Assembly (NCBI GenBank): GCA_036677425.1
Contig: JARFVT010000013.1
Span: forward strand, 744,001-808,000
DNA from: JARFVT01 sp036677425
Lineage (GTDB): Bacteria; Pseudomonadota; Alphaproteobacteria; UBA8366; Aestuariispiraceae
DNA: 64,000 nt
Direction: 5' to 3'
The first letter of the stretch is position 1; each line of letters starts with the position of its first letter. Below, in pieces: positions 55,327 through 64,000 of this stretch. The position numbers and the translations under genes were made by a program. A model generated the notes under the pieces. That model saw nothing but the letters and a program-made list of their open reading frames with translations, was not told where the DNA came from and searched no databases.

Positions 55327-58086
55327 TTAAATTTTTTCAACCGATGCGGCACTATGTTTGAATTCTGGAATTTTGCCAAATGGATCAATTCGCGAGCTAG
55401 TTAAAATATTTGCAGGGCTTTCAGCAAAACAAAATGGCACAAATACCATATCAACGGCAATATCCCTATCCATACGTGCCTTGATTTTTATTTCTCCACG
55501 TCTAGTTTTTATATTTATCATATCACCAGCATTAATATTATTTTTTTCCATGAAACGTGGGTTTAGATGGGCAATTGCCTCTGGCTCTAGGCTATCTAAT
55601 ACGGGGGAACGCCTTGTCATTGCACCTGTATGCCAATGTTCAAGTAATCGACCCGTGGTTAATATCATTGGATATTGATCGTCAGGAAGCTCGGCGGGGG
55701 CAATTAAATCGGTTGGTACAAGTTTGGCCTTGCCATTTTTGGTGGGGAAACCATTGGTGAAAATATATGGCTGCCCTGCATCTTCTTGTGATAGGCAAGG
55801 ATATGTTATTGCTTCTTCGCGCTCCAACCTATCCCATGAAATACCAGCCATATTATCCATTACAGAGGTTATTTCACAAAAAATATCTCTTGGATGTTCA
55901 TATGTCCAACCAAGCCCCATGCGGTTGGCAATTTCCTTGGTTATCCACCAATCTTGCTTGGCATCGCCGGGTAAATCCAATGCGGGACGGCCGATTTGTA
56001 CGGTGCGGTTGGTATTGGTGAATGTGCCAGTTTTCTCTAAAAATGAACTGGCAGGCAAGATTACATCGGCATGAAAAGCGGTTTCTGTCATGAAAATATC
56101 TTGCACAACTAAATGCTCAAGCTTTGCTAATGCCATTCTTGCATGTTTGGTATCAGGGTCAGACATGGCAGGGTTTTCACCGCTTATATACATTGTTTTG
56201 ATGCCGTCTGATAAGATATCATTGATAATTTCAACTACGGTTAGGCCACTGTTAGGGTTTAATTTCATACCCCAAAGTTTTTCAAATTTTTGGCGTATTT
56301 CTTTATCTTCAACTGATTTGTAATTGGGATAAACGAATGGAATTAACCCCATATCGGATGATCCCTGTACATTATTCTGCCCACGCAACGGATGAATACC
56401 CGTGCCGACGCGACCAATTTGACCAGTAATAGTCGCAAGTGCGATCAAGGCACGGACATTATCGGTGCCATGGGTATGTTGTGATACGCCCATGCCCCAA
56501 AAAATAATCGCTCGTTTTGCCTTGGCATATGACCTTGCAATTTGGCGTAATATTTCTGCATTAATTCCACAAATATTTGCCATTTTTTCTGGTGAAAATT
56601 GTTTAACTTTTTTGGCTAAGGCATCAAAATTATCAACATTTTCTTTAATATAATTATGATCGATTAAATCTTCGTCGATAATTGTGTGGATAATGGCATT
56701 TAACATGGGAACATCGCGCCCAGCGGTAAATTGCAGATGCTTCCATGCATGTCTGACCATATTTTGCCCACGTGGATCCATGATTACAATTTTCGTACCA
56801 TTTTTTGCCGCTTGTTTTATATATGATGCGGCAACGGGGTGATTCCAATTGGGCCTTGCGCCAATTATGATTATAAAGTCGGAATCTTCGGCAGCGCGAA
56901 AAGGTGCTGATACTGCGCCGCTATTTATGCCCTCCATCAATGCGGCTACCGATGATGCGTGGCATAATCTTGTGCAATGATCGACATTATTTGTACCAAA
57001 TCCAGTTCGGATTAGTTTTTGAAAAATATATGCTTCCTCGTTTGATCCTTTGGCAGAACCAAAACCAGCCAATGCCTCTGTCCCATGTTTTTTACGAACA
57101 GCCATCAAGCCATTGGCGGCTTTATCAAGGGCTTCATCCCATGAAGCTTTGCGAAAATGGCTATATGGGTTAGTTGGGTCGATTTTAATATCCCATGATT
57201 TTTCCATATTATCTTTACGAATTAATGGCACGGTTAAACGGCTTGGATGGCTGGCATAATCCATACCAAAACGCCCCTTAACACAAAGGCGTTGTTGGTT
57301 GGCGGGGCCATCGCGGCCTTCGACCTTGATAATTTTATTATCTTTGACATGAATATTTGTTTGGCAACCAACGCCACAATAAGGGCATAGGGTTTTTATA
57401 ATTTTTTCCGCATCGCCACGATAAATTTGATCTTTATCAACCATACTTGATGGCATTAATGCACCAGTAGGGCAGGCCTGTACACATTCGCCACAGGCAA
57501 CACACCCAGATGCGCCCATTTTATCATCCATATCGAATATTATTTTTGAATTTGCGCCGCGACCAGACATTCCGATAATGTCGTTAACTTGTATTTCATC
57601 GCATGCTCTAACACATAAATTACAATGGATGCATGCGTCTAAATTGACGCTCATCGCAGGATGGGAAATATCACAAGATATATTAGATCCAGCCTTAAAA
57701 CGGCTTTTTGAGATTTTAACTTGATCGGCCCAATGCCAAAATTTTGATTGTTTATTATGGGCGATATTTCTATCTGGTTGATCGGATAATAATAAATCAA
57801 ACATCATTTTACGTGCTGATTTAACGCGGGTGTTATTTGTATTAACAATCATGCCTTGTTGTGGTTTCCTGATACAAGACGCGCTTAATACACGTTCGCC
57901 GTCAATTTCAACCATACATGTACGACAATTACCATCAGGCTTATAACCGACCTGATCCGAATGGCAAAGATGCGGTATTTTTATATTATTTTGCTTGGCT
58001 ATTTGCCATATTGTTTCGCCATTTTTGGCCTTGACCTCTAATCCGTCGAGACTAAATTTAATTATATCTTTTTCTATACTTGCCAT
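55327..58086 (-). CDS. fdsA: NAD-dependent formate dehydrogenase catalytic alpha subunit
   Basis: Oxidises formate to CO2 at a molybdenum or tungsten bis-pterin site. Order: N-terminal [2Fe-2S] ferredoxin (HLCHSDQVGYKPDGNCRTC), further clusters in ACIHCNLCVRACDE and GCVACGECVQACPTGAL, the [4Fe-4S] of the catalytic domain in CPYCGVGCQTN, then the molybdopterin domain. The metal-binding residue is Cys near position 375 in DHCTRLCHASSV, so this is not a selenoprotein. ATG 58086 gives 919 residues; a GTG at 58101 is possible. The beta partner lies at 41.3-43.0 kb. No fdsD, fdhD or molybdenum cofactor gene adjoins it. Confidence 0.92.
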   Translation of the reverse strand: MASIEKDIIKFSLDGLEVKAKNGETIWQIAKQNNIKIPHLCHSDQVGYKPDGNCRTCMVEIDGERVLSASCIRKPQQGMIVNTNNTRVKSARKMMFDLLLSDQPDRNIAHNKQSKFWHWADQVKISKSRFKAGSNISCDISHPAMSVNLDACIHCNLCVRACDEIQVNDIIGMSGRGANSKIIFDMDDKMGASGCVACGECVQACPTGALMPSSMVDKDQIYRGDAEKIIKTLCPYCGVGCQTNIHVKDNKIIKVEGRDGPANQQRLCVKGRFGMDYASHPSRLTVPLIRKDNMEKSWDIKIDPTNPYSHFRKASWDEALDKAANGLMAVRKKHGTEALAGFGSAKGSNEEAYIFQKLIRTGFGTNNVDHCTRLCHASSVAALMEGINSGAVSAPFRAAEDSDFIIIIGARPNWNHPVAASYIKQAAKNGTKIVIMDPRGQNMVRHAWKHLQFTAGRDVPMLNAIIHTIIDEDLIDHNYIKENVDNFDALAKKVKQFSPEKMANICGINAEILRQIARSYAKAKRAIIFWGMGVSQHTHGTDNVRALIALATITGQIGRVGTGIHPLRGQNNVQGSSDMGLIPFVYPNYKSVEDKEIRQKFEKLWGMKLNPNSGLTVVEIINDILSDGIKTMYISGENPAMSDPDTKHARMALAKLEHLVVQDIFMTETAFHADVILPASSFLEKTGTFTNTNRTVQIGRPALDLPGDAKQDWWITKEIANRMGLGWTYEHPRDIFCEITSVMDNMAGISWDRLEREEAITYPCLSQEDAGQPYIFTNGFPTKNGKAKLVPTDLIAPAELPDDQYPMILTTGRLLEHWHTGAMTRRSPVLDSLEPEAIAHLNPRFMEKNNINAGDMINIKTRRGEIKIKARMDRDIAVDMVFVPFCFAESPANILTSSRIDPFGKIPEFKHSAASVEKI

Positions 58087-58166
58087 GATTAGAAATCGCA
58101 CCCCATATTATTAATATATATTATTAATAATAATATACTAATAATTAAAATAAAAGTAATCAACAA

Positions 58167-58526
58167 CTACCAAAAGCCATTAATATTTTTTTTATTATCA
58201 AGTGGAGGTAATATTTTTAAATAATTACCCATTTTATTAGAATAATCATCATTTTCTAATTTTGGCGGCATGAATGAGATACCAAAACCGCTATTATTAC
58301 CCCATTTTACGGTTGCATGCATAATTCCAATATTTTCAATTGCGATATCAAATGACATTCCAACCTTTATATTTCTTATAAATTTTATCATTGCACCAGT
58401 GCGCGATATATTGATAATTACACATGGCATGACTTTATTTGTTAAAATTATTGTGCCATTGCTACTATCTTTAAAACGTTGATTTTCGCGTCTTTTAATT
58501 TGTTTTTCTATTGTAATCTTCTTCAA
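58167..58526 (-). CDS. PilZ-domain protein
   Basis: A small protein of 119 residues that probably binds cyclic di-GMP. The N-terminal RRENQRFKDSS resembles the RxxxR part of the PilZ motif, and CVIINISRTGAMIKF matches the second part ([D/N]xSxxG). It ends with a beta-rich core (GFGISFMPP). Such proteins often link cyclic di-GMP to motility, which fits the flagellar and che genes here. The motif is slightly degenerate, so binding is inferred. It lies upstream of fdsA on the same strand. Confidence 0.8.
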   Translation of the reverse strand: MKKITIEKQIKRRENQRFKDSSNGTIILTNKVMPCVIINISRTGAMIKFIRNIKVGMSFDIAIENIGIMHATVKWGNNSGFGISFMPPKLENDDYSNKMGNYLKILPPLDNKKNINGFW

Positions 58527-58695
58527 AATTTATTCTTTATAACTAATATTATCAGGTTCTTTAATATATTCATTGGTATATGATATTCATTCTACTATAT
58601 AAATAACTATGATTTTAAAGTAAATTAATTAAATTTTTATATTAAAATATTAAATAGCAATAATTATTATAATTTTAAGCTTATCAGGAATTAAA

Positions 58696-59337
58696 ATGGC
58701 TAAAGAATTTCATAAAATTTCAAAAGAAGATGTTCTATTAATTATTGATATGCAAAATGATTTTTGCCCTGATGGTGCATTAGCGGTTGATAATGGTGAT
58801 GAAATTATTGAGGTTATTAACAACTTATCTTTTAAATTTGATAAGGTTATAATGTCGCAAGATTGGCATCCAGAAAATCATAAATCATTCGCCAGTAATC
58901 ATGATAATCACAGCCCATTTGATATGATTATCATGCCATATGGCAATCAAATACTTTGGCCAGATCATTGTATCGCGGGTAGTTATGGCGCAGAGTTTAA
59001 TGCAAAATTAGATATTAAAAATTTGGTTATGATTATCAGAAAAGGCTATCATCCAGAAATAGATAGCTATTCTGCTTTTTTTGAAAATGATAAAATAACG
59101 GCAACTGGTCTTGATGGGTTTTTGCGTGATAATGGTATAAAACGTATATTTATAGTTGGGCTTGCTACTGATTTTTGCGTTGGTTTCTCGGCAATTGATG
59201 CGGCAAATCTTGGTTATGATGTGGTCGTAGTCGATGATGCAACAAAGGCCATTGATATGAATGGTTCATTGAATAATATTTATAGTAAGATGAAAAAAAA
59301 TAATGTTAAGCGGTATTTGTCGGTAGATTTAAAATAA
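58696..59337 (+). CDS. pncA: Nicotinamidase
   Basis: Hydrolyses nicotinamide to nicotinate for NAD recycling. An isochorismatase-fold enzyme: catalytic Asp in LLIIDMQNDFCPDGAL, metal site DWHPENHKSF, the Lys in IRKGYHPEIDSYSAF and the catalytic Cys in GLATDFCVGFSAIDA. 213 residues. It diverges from the PilZ gene across 169 AT-rich bases with no clear promoter, and converges with the MFS gene one base after its stop. Confidence 0.93.
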   Translation: MAKEFHKISKEDVLLIIDMQNDFCPDGALAVDNGDEIIEVINNLSFKFDKVIMSQDWHPENHKSFASNHDNHSPFDMIIMPYGNQILWPDHCIAGSYGAEFNAKLDIKNLVMIIRKGYHPEIDSYSAFFENDKITATGLDGFLRDNGIKRIFIVGLATDFCVGFSAIDAANLGYDVVVVDDATKAIDMNGSLNNIYSKMKKNNVKRYLSVDLK

Positions 59338-59338
59338 G

Positions 59339-60544
59339 TTATTTAGCATCAATTTTATCAATAAAATACATAATTGTAATTGATGTCATGCCTAAAATAG
59401 TAAACCCAGCGATAAGAGGATAAAGAGTTCCATTATAAATAAGACCGATTGATGCACCTAATGTAATTGCAATGAATGTTGAAAGTGAACCAATCACGGC
59501 GGAAGCGACACCAGCGATATGCCCTAATTTTTCGATTGCCAAGGCATTGAAATTTCCAAATAATATGCCCATGCAAAAAAATACAATTATGCACCATATC
59601 ATAAAATATTGAAGTTCTAATTTACCGTCGTTAAAATAAATTATAATTAGAAAAATTAATGAAAATATGGTTGTGCCAAATAATGCCCGCCAACATAAAT
59701 AACGCATCCCAAAACGCATTACTATCTTGCTATTAACGATAGAGGCGCAACCGATCATTAATGCCAAGCCACCAAAATATAATGGGAATTTATCGCCAAC
59801 CCCATATAGATTTTGAAATATCTGTTGCGAGCTATTTAAATATCCAATAAATGCGCCAAATGAAAAACCCATGGTTATGCTGTAACCAAATGCATATTTA
59901 TTGGTGCATGTTTCAACCATTGCCGCAATAATATTTTTTAACGAAAATGACCTGCGATTTTCAGGCAATAATGTTTCTGGCTGTCTTAAGGCAAACCAAG
60001 CCATGCAAATAACAGCCATCATTAATAAAATAATAAAAATCATACGCCACCCAGCAAATAATAAAATTGCTTGTCCAATGGCAGGGGCAATTGCTGGTAC
60101 AAAAATAAATAATGACATTATAAAAGACATTATTCGTGCCATGCTGCGCCCTTGATATTGGTCTCTGATAAGTGCCATAGTAACGATTTTAGGCCCAGCA
60201 GCACCCAATCCTTGGATGAAACGACCAAGCAACATTATTTCAAAATTCCATGATAATATTGATATTATGCTGCCAATAGCGTAAATTATAAGGCCTGCAT
60301 ATATGGGTTTTTTTCGACCAAAGCTGTCAGAAATAGGGCCATAAAAAATTTGCCCAATGGTAAAGCCTATAAAAATTGCTGATATTACCCATTGAGTATT
60401 ATTTGCATTCTTGATATTTAGATCACGACCAATATGGGGTAATGCAGGCAGCATGGCATCAATTGCCAATGCCAATAAGGATGTTAATAATGCCATTAAC
60501 ATAATGAATTCAACATTGCTCAATTTTTTAATTATTTTTGACAT
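59339..60544 (-). CDS. Bcr/CflA-family multidrug efflux transporter (MFS)
   Basis: A 12-helix proton-coupled exporter. The MFS loop 2-3 motif reads GPISDSFGRKKPIYAG, with the arginine-rich LLGRFIQGLGAAGPKI in helix 4 as in drug:H+ antiporters; FVPAIAPAIGQAIL in helix 5 is the antiporter motif C equivalent. 401 residues. The start of the protein (LLALAIDAMLPALP) is typical of Bcr/CflA. Substrate unknown; relatives export bicyclomycin, chloramphenicol or sulfonamides. Confidence 0.9.
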   Translation of the reverse strand: MSKIIKKLSNVEFIMLMALLTSLLALAIDAMLPALPHIGRDLNIKNANNTQWVISAIFIGFTIGQIFYGPISDSFGRKKPIYAGLIIYAIGSIISILSWNFEIMLLGRFIQGLGAAGPKIVTMALIRDQYQGRSMARIMSFIMSLFIFVPAIAPAIGQAILLFAGWRMIFIILLMMAVICMAWFALRQPETLLPENRRSFSLKNIIAAMVETCTNKYAFGYSITMGFSFGAFIGYLNSSQQIFQNLYGVGDKFPLYFGGLALMIGCASIVNSKIVMRFGMRYLCWRALFGTTIFSLIFLIIIYFNDGKLELQYFMIWCIIVFFCMGILFGNFNALAIEKLGHIAGVASAVIGSLSTFIAITLGASIGLIYNGTLYPLIAGFTILGMTSITIMYFIDKIDAK

Positions 60545-60604
60545 ATTATTTAATTATCAAGATATATAATATAAGTAAACAATATAAGGATTTAAATATT
60601 TATA

Positions 60605-61009
60605 TTAAAAGCGATCAATCCGGTTTAATAAATCTTTATTATCCCAACGTGGATGGCGATCTTCTAATAATATTTTATGGCCTATATCTGGATTATTTTT
60701 ATTATCATCAATTGTAATTTGAGTCCATTTTGCTACTAATTGATTATTTAAATCATCAAGAATAATATGTGCCATGGCCTCAATTGGTGAAATATTGGTA
60801 ATATTAAGACTGTTTAAATATAATTTAAAAGATTCTGGTAAAATCACTAATTTATCAGGAATATAACAAAGATTAATTTTAATGGAAATTTTATTTGTTA
60901 TCTCGCATGAAATTTGACATAAATATTCATTTGTCATATTAGGATTTTTTATGGTGTTTATGGATTCTTGCCGTTGCAAGCGTAATATCTCTAAATTTTT
61001 ATCCGTCAT
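60605..61009 (-). CDS. Uncharacterised 134-residue protein coupled to the FliK-like gene
   Basis: I do not recognise this protein. It starts in a 4-base ATGA overlap with the FliK-like gene, so the two are almost certainly co-translated. No signal peptide or membrane helix. The N-terminal half contains a beta-like stretch (YLCQISCEITNKISIKINLC) and the centre reads LNITNISPIEAMAHIILDDL, a possible helix. It is acidic and Asn-rich near the end (DDNKNNPDIGHKILLEDRHP). The position suggests a flagellar or motility role. Confidence 0.6.
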   Translation of the reverse strand: MTDKNLEILRLQRQESINTIKNPNMTNEYLCQISCEITNKISIKINLCYIPDKLVILPESFKLYLNSLNITNISPIEAMAHIILDDLNNQLVAKWTQITIDDNKNNPDIGHKILLEDRHPRWDNKDLLNRIDRF

Positions 61010-62853
61010 ACACTTATGCCCCGTGTCTGTTTTACTTTTTCTCGAATTGGCTTAACATCAAATTTTTTAGACACATGAAAACCAACCATGCCCGTTAAGC
61101 CAAGCGGTTCAATCATATGGATAAATAATTGTTTGATTTCATCGCGCATATTATCATCTAAGGGTTTATAGCTGCGTATCATAAGTTCAATATTTTTATT
61201 ATTTGCTATGCCATCAAGTTGCAATGGGCCAATTTTAGTGAAATTGACTTCTATTATAAAACGTTTGGAGTTTTTCTTGCGTTTATTTTCTTTTTTTTCT
61301 TGTTCATCGTTAATTTGATCGTCGTATTTTTTTATAAATAACTGTAGATTACTGATGGCATTATCATTTAACATTGGAATGTTATAGCTGCGCCATTCAT
61401 TACCAGCAGTATCAGTAGCACGACCAGTTGTCATTTGAAAATCACGGGTTAATTTATTAACATGTGTCTTTGAAATACGACCAAGGCTTTGCAAATTATT
61501 CTGCCCCAATAAGCCATTAATATTATCACCACGAATAGCATTTATAAAGAATAATAATGACGATGATATCTTTACGCCGCTTTGTGGTATAGATTGCATA
61601 ATATTTTTTGCCGCCATAACATCACCTGTGCCAAGCAATGTTAAGGCATCGCGTAATCCGTCCCATCTTTGTGTCATTTCGTCGATGGTTACTGGTTGTG
61701 ATATTGTCAAAGGTGGTTTTGCCGCATTTTCAATTGATAATAAAACCATAGTACCAACAGGGGGCGCTTTTTCGATTGCTATGATAAAATTTGTGTTATT
61801 AGTTTGTATTTCAATGCTGTTTATTGACGAATTAATTATTTTCCCTGTTAATAAATTTTCTTGCGAAGATGCAATCTTGGGCAGGCTAGGATCACCTTGT
61901 TTTTGAATAGCAATTATTTTTAGATCGACAGACCAACCATTTGGTAGTTTTATATTATCAGTTGATGCGGTGGTCGGCTGTGTTTTTGGCGTTGTTGTAG
62001 TGGTCGGCTGTATTTTTGTCGTTGTTATTGCAATAGTCGGCTGTGTTTTTGGCGTTGTTGTTGTAGTGGTCGGCTGTGTTTTTGGCGTTGTTGTTGTAGT
62101 GGTCGGCTGTGTTTTTGGCGTTGTTGTTGTAGTGGTTGGCTGTGTTTTTGGCGTTGTTGTTGTAGTGGTCGGCTGTGTTTTTGGCGTTGTTGTTGTAGTG
62201 GTCGGCTGTGTTTTTGGCGTTGTTGTTGCAATAGTCGGCTGTGTAGATGGTAATGTTGTTGCAGTTATTTGCGGCCTAGTTACCTGGTTATAATTTGGTA
62301 AAACTATGGGATTAACTTTTATTATAGCCGTAAATTTTATGCCTTCTGTAATGTTTTTTATTATAGCTGTTTTTATGCTAACGGTTGTTGTGATGATGGA
62401 TTTAGGTGTATTTGGTTGAATTATATTTTCCTGCTGTGTATTTGATGAAGCATTATTGATGATCTGAATATTTAATGAATATGGTGGCTTCGGCGGTGCT
62501 ATATTATTTTGTGTTGGCATGGTTAATATTATATTGCGGCCAATTGGAATAGATAATTTAGTTTTAATATCTATTTCACCATTGGCAGTTTTTATGGTTA
62601 ATATGCCAATATGTGTCTTACTTAATTCTAATTTTCCTAATTTTAAATTTGCCAATTCTAACTTTTCTAATTGTGGTTTATTTGATTCTGGATTGCTTAA
62701 TTGTGATTTTGCAATCACTTCGCCAGTTATTTTTTCGTCGCTAAGCAATATAGTTAGAATTGATGGCGCAAGCTTTTCTACCCTTACCATATTATCGGTG
62801 GTTTTTATTGCGACGGCGTTAATATTTGCTTGTGGTGGTATGGTTGTATTCAT
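61006..62853 (-). CDS. FliK-like flagellar hook-length control protein candidate
   Basis: 615 residues. The N-terminal 200 are low in complexity. Residues about 204-295 are Thr/Pro/Gln repeats from a 33-bp minisatellite. A middle domain (about 310-480) follows, and a C-terminal region near 535-600 (RFIIEVNFTKIGPLQLDG, then LMIRSYKPLDDNM and IEPLGLTGMVGFHVS) resembles the Flg_hook domain of FliK. FliK is a secreted ruler that sets hook length. The match is by pattern, and the neighbours flhG/flhF and the coupled small gene support it. Another Thr/Pro-rich motility protein is the alternative. Confidence 0.5.
   Translation of the reverse strand: MNTTIPPQANINAVAIKTTDNMVRVEKLAPSILTILLSDEKITGEVIAKSQLSNPESNKPQLEKLELANLKLGKLELSKTHIGILTIKTANGEIDIKTKLSIPIGRNIILTMPTQNNIAPPKPPYSLNIQIINNASSNTQQENIIQPNTPKSIITTTVSIKTAIIKNITEGIKFTAIIKVNPIVLPNYNQVTRPQITATTLPSTQPTIATTTPKTQPTTTTTTPKTQPTTTTTTPKTQPTTTTTTPKTQPTTTTTTPKTQPTTTTTTPKTQPTIAITTTKIQPTTTTTPKTQPTTASTDNIKLPNGWSVDLKIIAIQKQGDPSLPKIASSQENLLTGKIINSSINSIEIQTNNTNFIIAIEKAPPVGTMVLLSIENAAKPPLTISQPVTIDEMTQRWDGLRDALTLLGTGDVMAAKNIMQSIPQSGVKISSSLLFFINAIRGDNINGLLGQNNLQSLGRISKTHVNKLTRDFQMTTGRATDTAGNEWRSYNIPMLNDNAISNLQLFIKKYDDQINDEQEKKENKRKKNSKRFIIEVNFTKIGPLQLDGIANNKNIELMIRSYKPLDDNMRDEIKQLFIHMIEPLGLTGMVGFHVSKKFDVKPIREKVKQTRGISV
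61976..62243 (-). repeat. 33-bp minisatellite in the FliK-like gene
   Basis: Periodic units start at 61976, 62006, 62039, 62072, 62105, 62138, 62171 and 62204, with a partial ninth at 62237. Six consecutive units from 62039 have an exact 33-base period and differ by only a few bases; the unit at 61976 is 30 bases, and that at 62006 is diverged. Each encodes 11 residues of the form PKTQPTTTTTT, so copy changes keep the frame. Confidence 0.95.
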
Positions 62854-62881
62854 ATGGTCTAATAATCATTTCCATTTATCG

Positions 62882-63673
62882 CTATCTATTTAATGATTTT
62901 ATCATATTTTCAATATCATCGGCTGCTGTTGTTGCGGGCGATCTGCTTAATAATGGCATTTGTTTTCTAATAGCCTCGATAACCCGTTTATCTGAATGTA
63001 TTATTCCAAGCAATGGCGGATTTATATTTAAAAATTTCTGACATGCTTTTGTTAAAATTCCATAAGTTTTTTTGCCTTTAATTGTTGTTTCTGCCGCATT
63101 GACAACTATTTTAACATCAAAATATTTTTTGTTGTTATTGGCAATTTTTATAAAGGCATAGGCATCGGTTAATGATGTTGGATCATCGGTTATTAGCAAA
63201 ATGCATTTTTGGCTGCGTTTGGCAAAATACTGAACCGTATTATCAATTCCCGCACCTAGATCTACTATTACCTTATCATATCTAGTCGAAATTTCAATAA
63301 GTTCGTTAATAATCCTATTGATGCGTGAAACTGGTAATGTTGCAAATGATCCTGCGCCACTGCGCCCTGCAATAATATCAAAACCGCCATTTTCAAAATA
63401 TGTTATTGCCTTTTTCATGGGGATTTTCCCCGCCATTACTGCGCCTAAATCTAATTTTGGCATTAATGCCAGTTGAATATCAATATTTGCTAACCCTAAA
63501 TCACCATCAAATAATAACACCTTATCACCAGCGCGCGCCAAGGCATGGGCAAGGGTTATGGCAAAGAATGTTTTACCAACGCCGCCTTTACCAGATGCAA
63601 TGGCAATTATATTATTACTTGCTATGACATCATTTTTTGATTTTTCAATCATTGCTATGAACCTTGGTTGCAT
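62882..63673 (-). CDS. flhG: FlhG, MinD-like ATPase for flagellar number control
   Basis: A ParA/MinD-family ATPase that limits flagellar number and place through FlhF. The deviant Walker A is SGKGGVGKTFFA near residue 29, then LLFDGDLGLANIDIQLAL and VIVDLGAGID (Walker B). 263 residues, usual for FlhG. The start overlaps the end of flhF by 29 bases. The C-terminal amphipathic end (ADDIENMIKSLN) could bind membrane. A general MinD is less likely, as no minC or minE adjoins and flhF does. Confidence 0.88.
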   Translation of the reverse strand: MQPRFIAMIEKSKNDVIASNNIIAIASGKGGVGKTFFAITLAHALARAGDKVLLFDGDLGLANIDIQLALMPKLDLGAVMAGKIPMKKAITYFENGGFDIIAGRSGAGSFATLPVSRINRIINELIEISTRYDKVIVDLGAGIDNTVQYFAKRSQKCILLITDDPTSLTDAYAFIKIANNNKKYFDVKIVVNAAETTIKGKKTYGILTKACQKFLNINPPLLGIIHSDKRVIEAIRKQMPLLSRSPATTAADDIENMIKSLNR

Positions 63674-64000
63674 GTTGATTTATATTATTAGGTTTTTTTA
63701 TCATTGATGAGGATAATATATATTTAGCCATATTTTTAGGATTCAACGCGTTAAGCCTATCGGCAATTTGTGGCCCTAAACTTAAATTAGAAATAGCAAT
63801 ATCGGCGGCATCGGCGGCGGATAATATTGCGCCAAGCCTTTTTGTTATATCATATCCTGTTATTATTAAATATTTTGGATTAAGTGATTTAAATGCTTTA
63901 GCTAGTTTGGCTGCCTCAAAGCTATCACGACCTGTGTTTAATATTAAAGTAACGTCAATAGATGGTGTTTTTGATAATTCGATTAAATATGCAATATCTT
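63645..64000 (-). CDS. flhF: FlhF, SRP-type GTPase (C-terminal part, cut by window end)
   Basis: Only the last 117 codons are present; the gene runs off the window. On the - strand from 63998 the frame reads DIAYLIELSKTPSIDVTLI, then YLIITGYDITKRLGAILSAA (GTPase G4-like region followed by the conserved LGxxLSAADAA closing segment) and GPQIADRLNAL, ending in HSND before TGA 63647-63645. FlhF places the flagellum at the pole. The usual G4 motif T(K/R)xD appears here as TGYD, a deviation seen from this fragment only. It overlaps flhG by 29 bases. Confidence 0.75.
   Translation of the reverse strand, partial: DIAYLIELSKTPSIDVTLILNTGRDSFEAAKLAKAFKSLNPKYLIITGYDITKRLGAILSAADAADIAISNLSLGPQIADRLNALNPKNMAKYILSSSMIKKPNNINQHATKVHSND

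Noticed and set aside
61976..62243. CRISPR array
   Set aside because: The 33-base units are directly adjacent with no unique spacers, lie in frame inside a coding region, and no cas gene is present.
61970..62293. Plus-strand open frame of Val/Gly/Cys repeats
   Set aside because: It is the antisense image of the Thr/Pro minisatellite of the FliK-like gene; it has no ribosome site or plausible fold.

Overview
The window is a stretch of an AT-rich alphaproteobacterial chromosome (roughly one-third G+C by eye, with A/T favoured at third codon positions). The assignment rests on a 14-gene nuoA-N operon of alphaproteobacterial subunit sizes, the run birA-coaX-rnj-mce-DUF1467-like-proS, the lipid A run lpxD-fabZ-lpxA-lpxI-lpxB (LpxI instead of LpxH), and a ChpT-type histidine phosphotransferase next to cheA. 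The cell implied is Gram-negative, respiring, motile and chemotactic. I do not assign an order or family.

Layout. 1-561: tRNA-Asp with its own promoter and terminator, then an AT-rich nuo upstream region with an inverted repeat. 562-14891: complex I operon nuoA-N, in which nuoI has an in-frame TAA 34 codons before its expected end. 14903-22822: birA, coaX, rnj, mce, a DUF1467-like membrane protein, tag, proS, one LolC/E-type permease and lolD. 22827-26312: dnaE. 26333-31406: a promoter and structured leader, then rpsB, tsf, pyrH, frr, uppS, cdsA. 31440-41237: dxr, rseP, bamA, skp-like ompH, lpxD, fabZ, lpxA, lpxI, lpxB, together an envelope-biogenesis superoperon. Everything up to here is on the + strand.

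From 41 kb the strands mix. An FdsG-FdsB fusion (NAD-dependent formate dehydrogenase beta subunit, - strand) lies about 12 kb from its apparent catalytic partner fdsA (55.3-58.1 kb, - strand). Between them are chpT-cheA-cheY-cheB-cheR, an unrecognised small gene, a parvulin, an EamA transporter, recO, parC and a D-amino-acid transaminase. The last 6 kb hold a PilZ protein, nicotinamidase, a Bcr/CflA efflux pump and, on the - strand, a flagellar block: flhF (cut by the window end), flhG, a FliK-like protein with a 33-bp minisatellite, and a coupled small gene.

How the genes fit together: NADH from formate oxidation can feed complex I. Dxr and UppS supply undecaprenyl carriers, CdsA phospholipids, and BamA/Skp/RseP/LolCD/Lpx build and watch the outer membrane. 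CheA/Y/B/R, PilZ, FlhF/G and FliK-like concern motility. Most of the window is ordinary core genome. I see no phage, insertion sequence, CRISPR array or defence island. The points most worth a second look are the nuoI stop, the fliK-like minisatellite, the CheA architecture without a separate cheW, the rpsB leader, and the split formate dehydrogenase locus.
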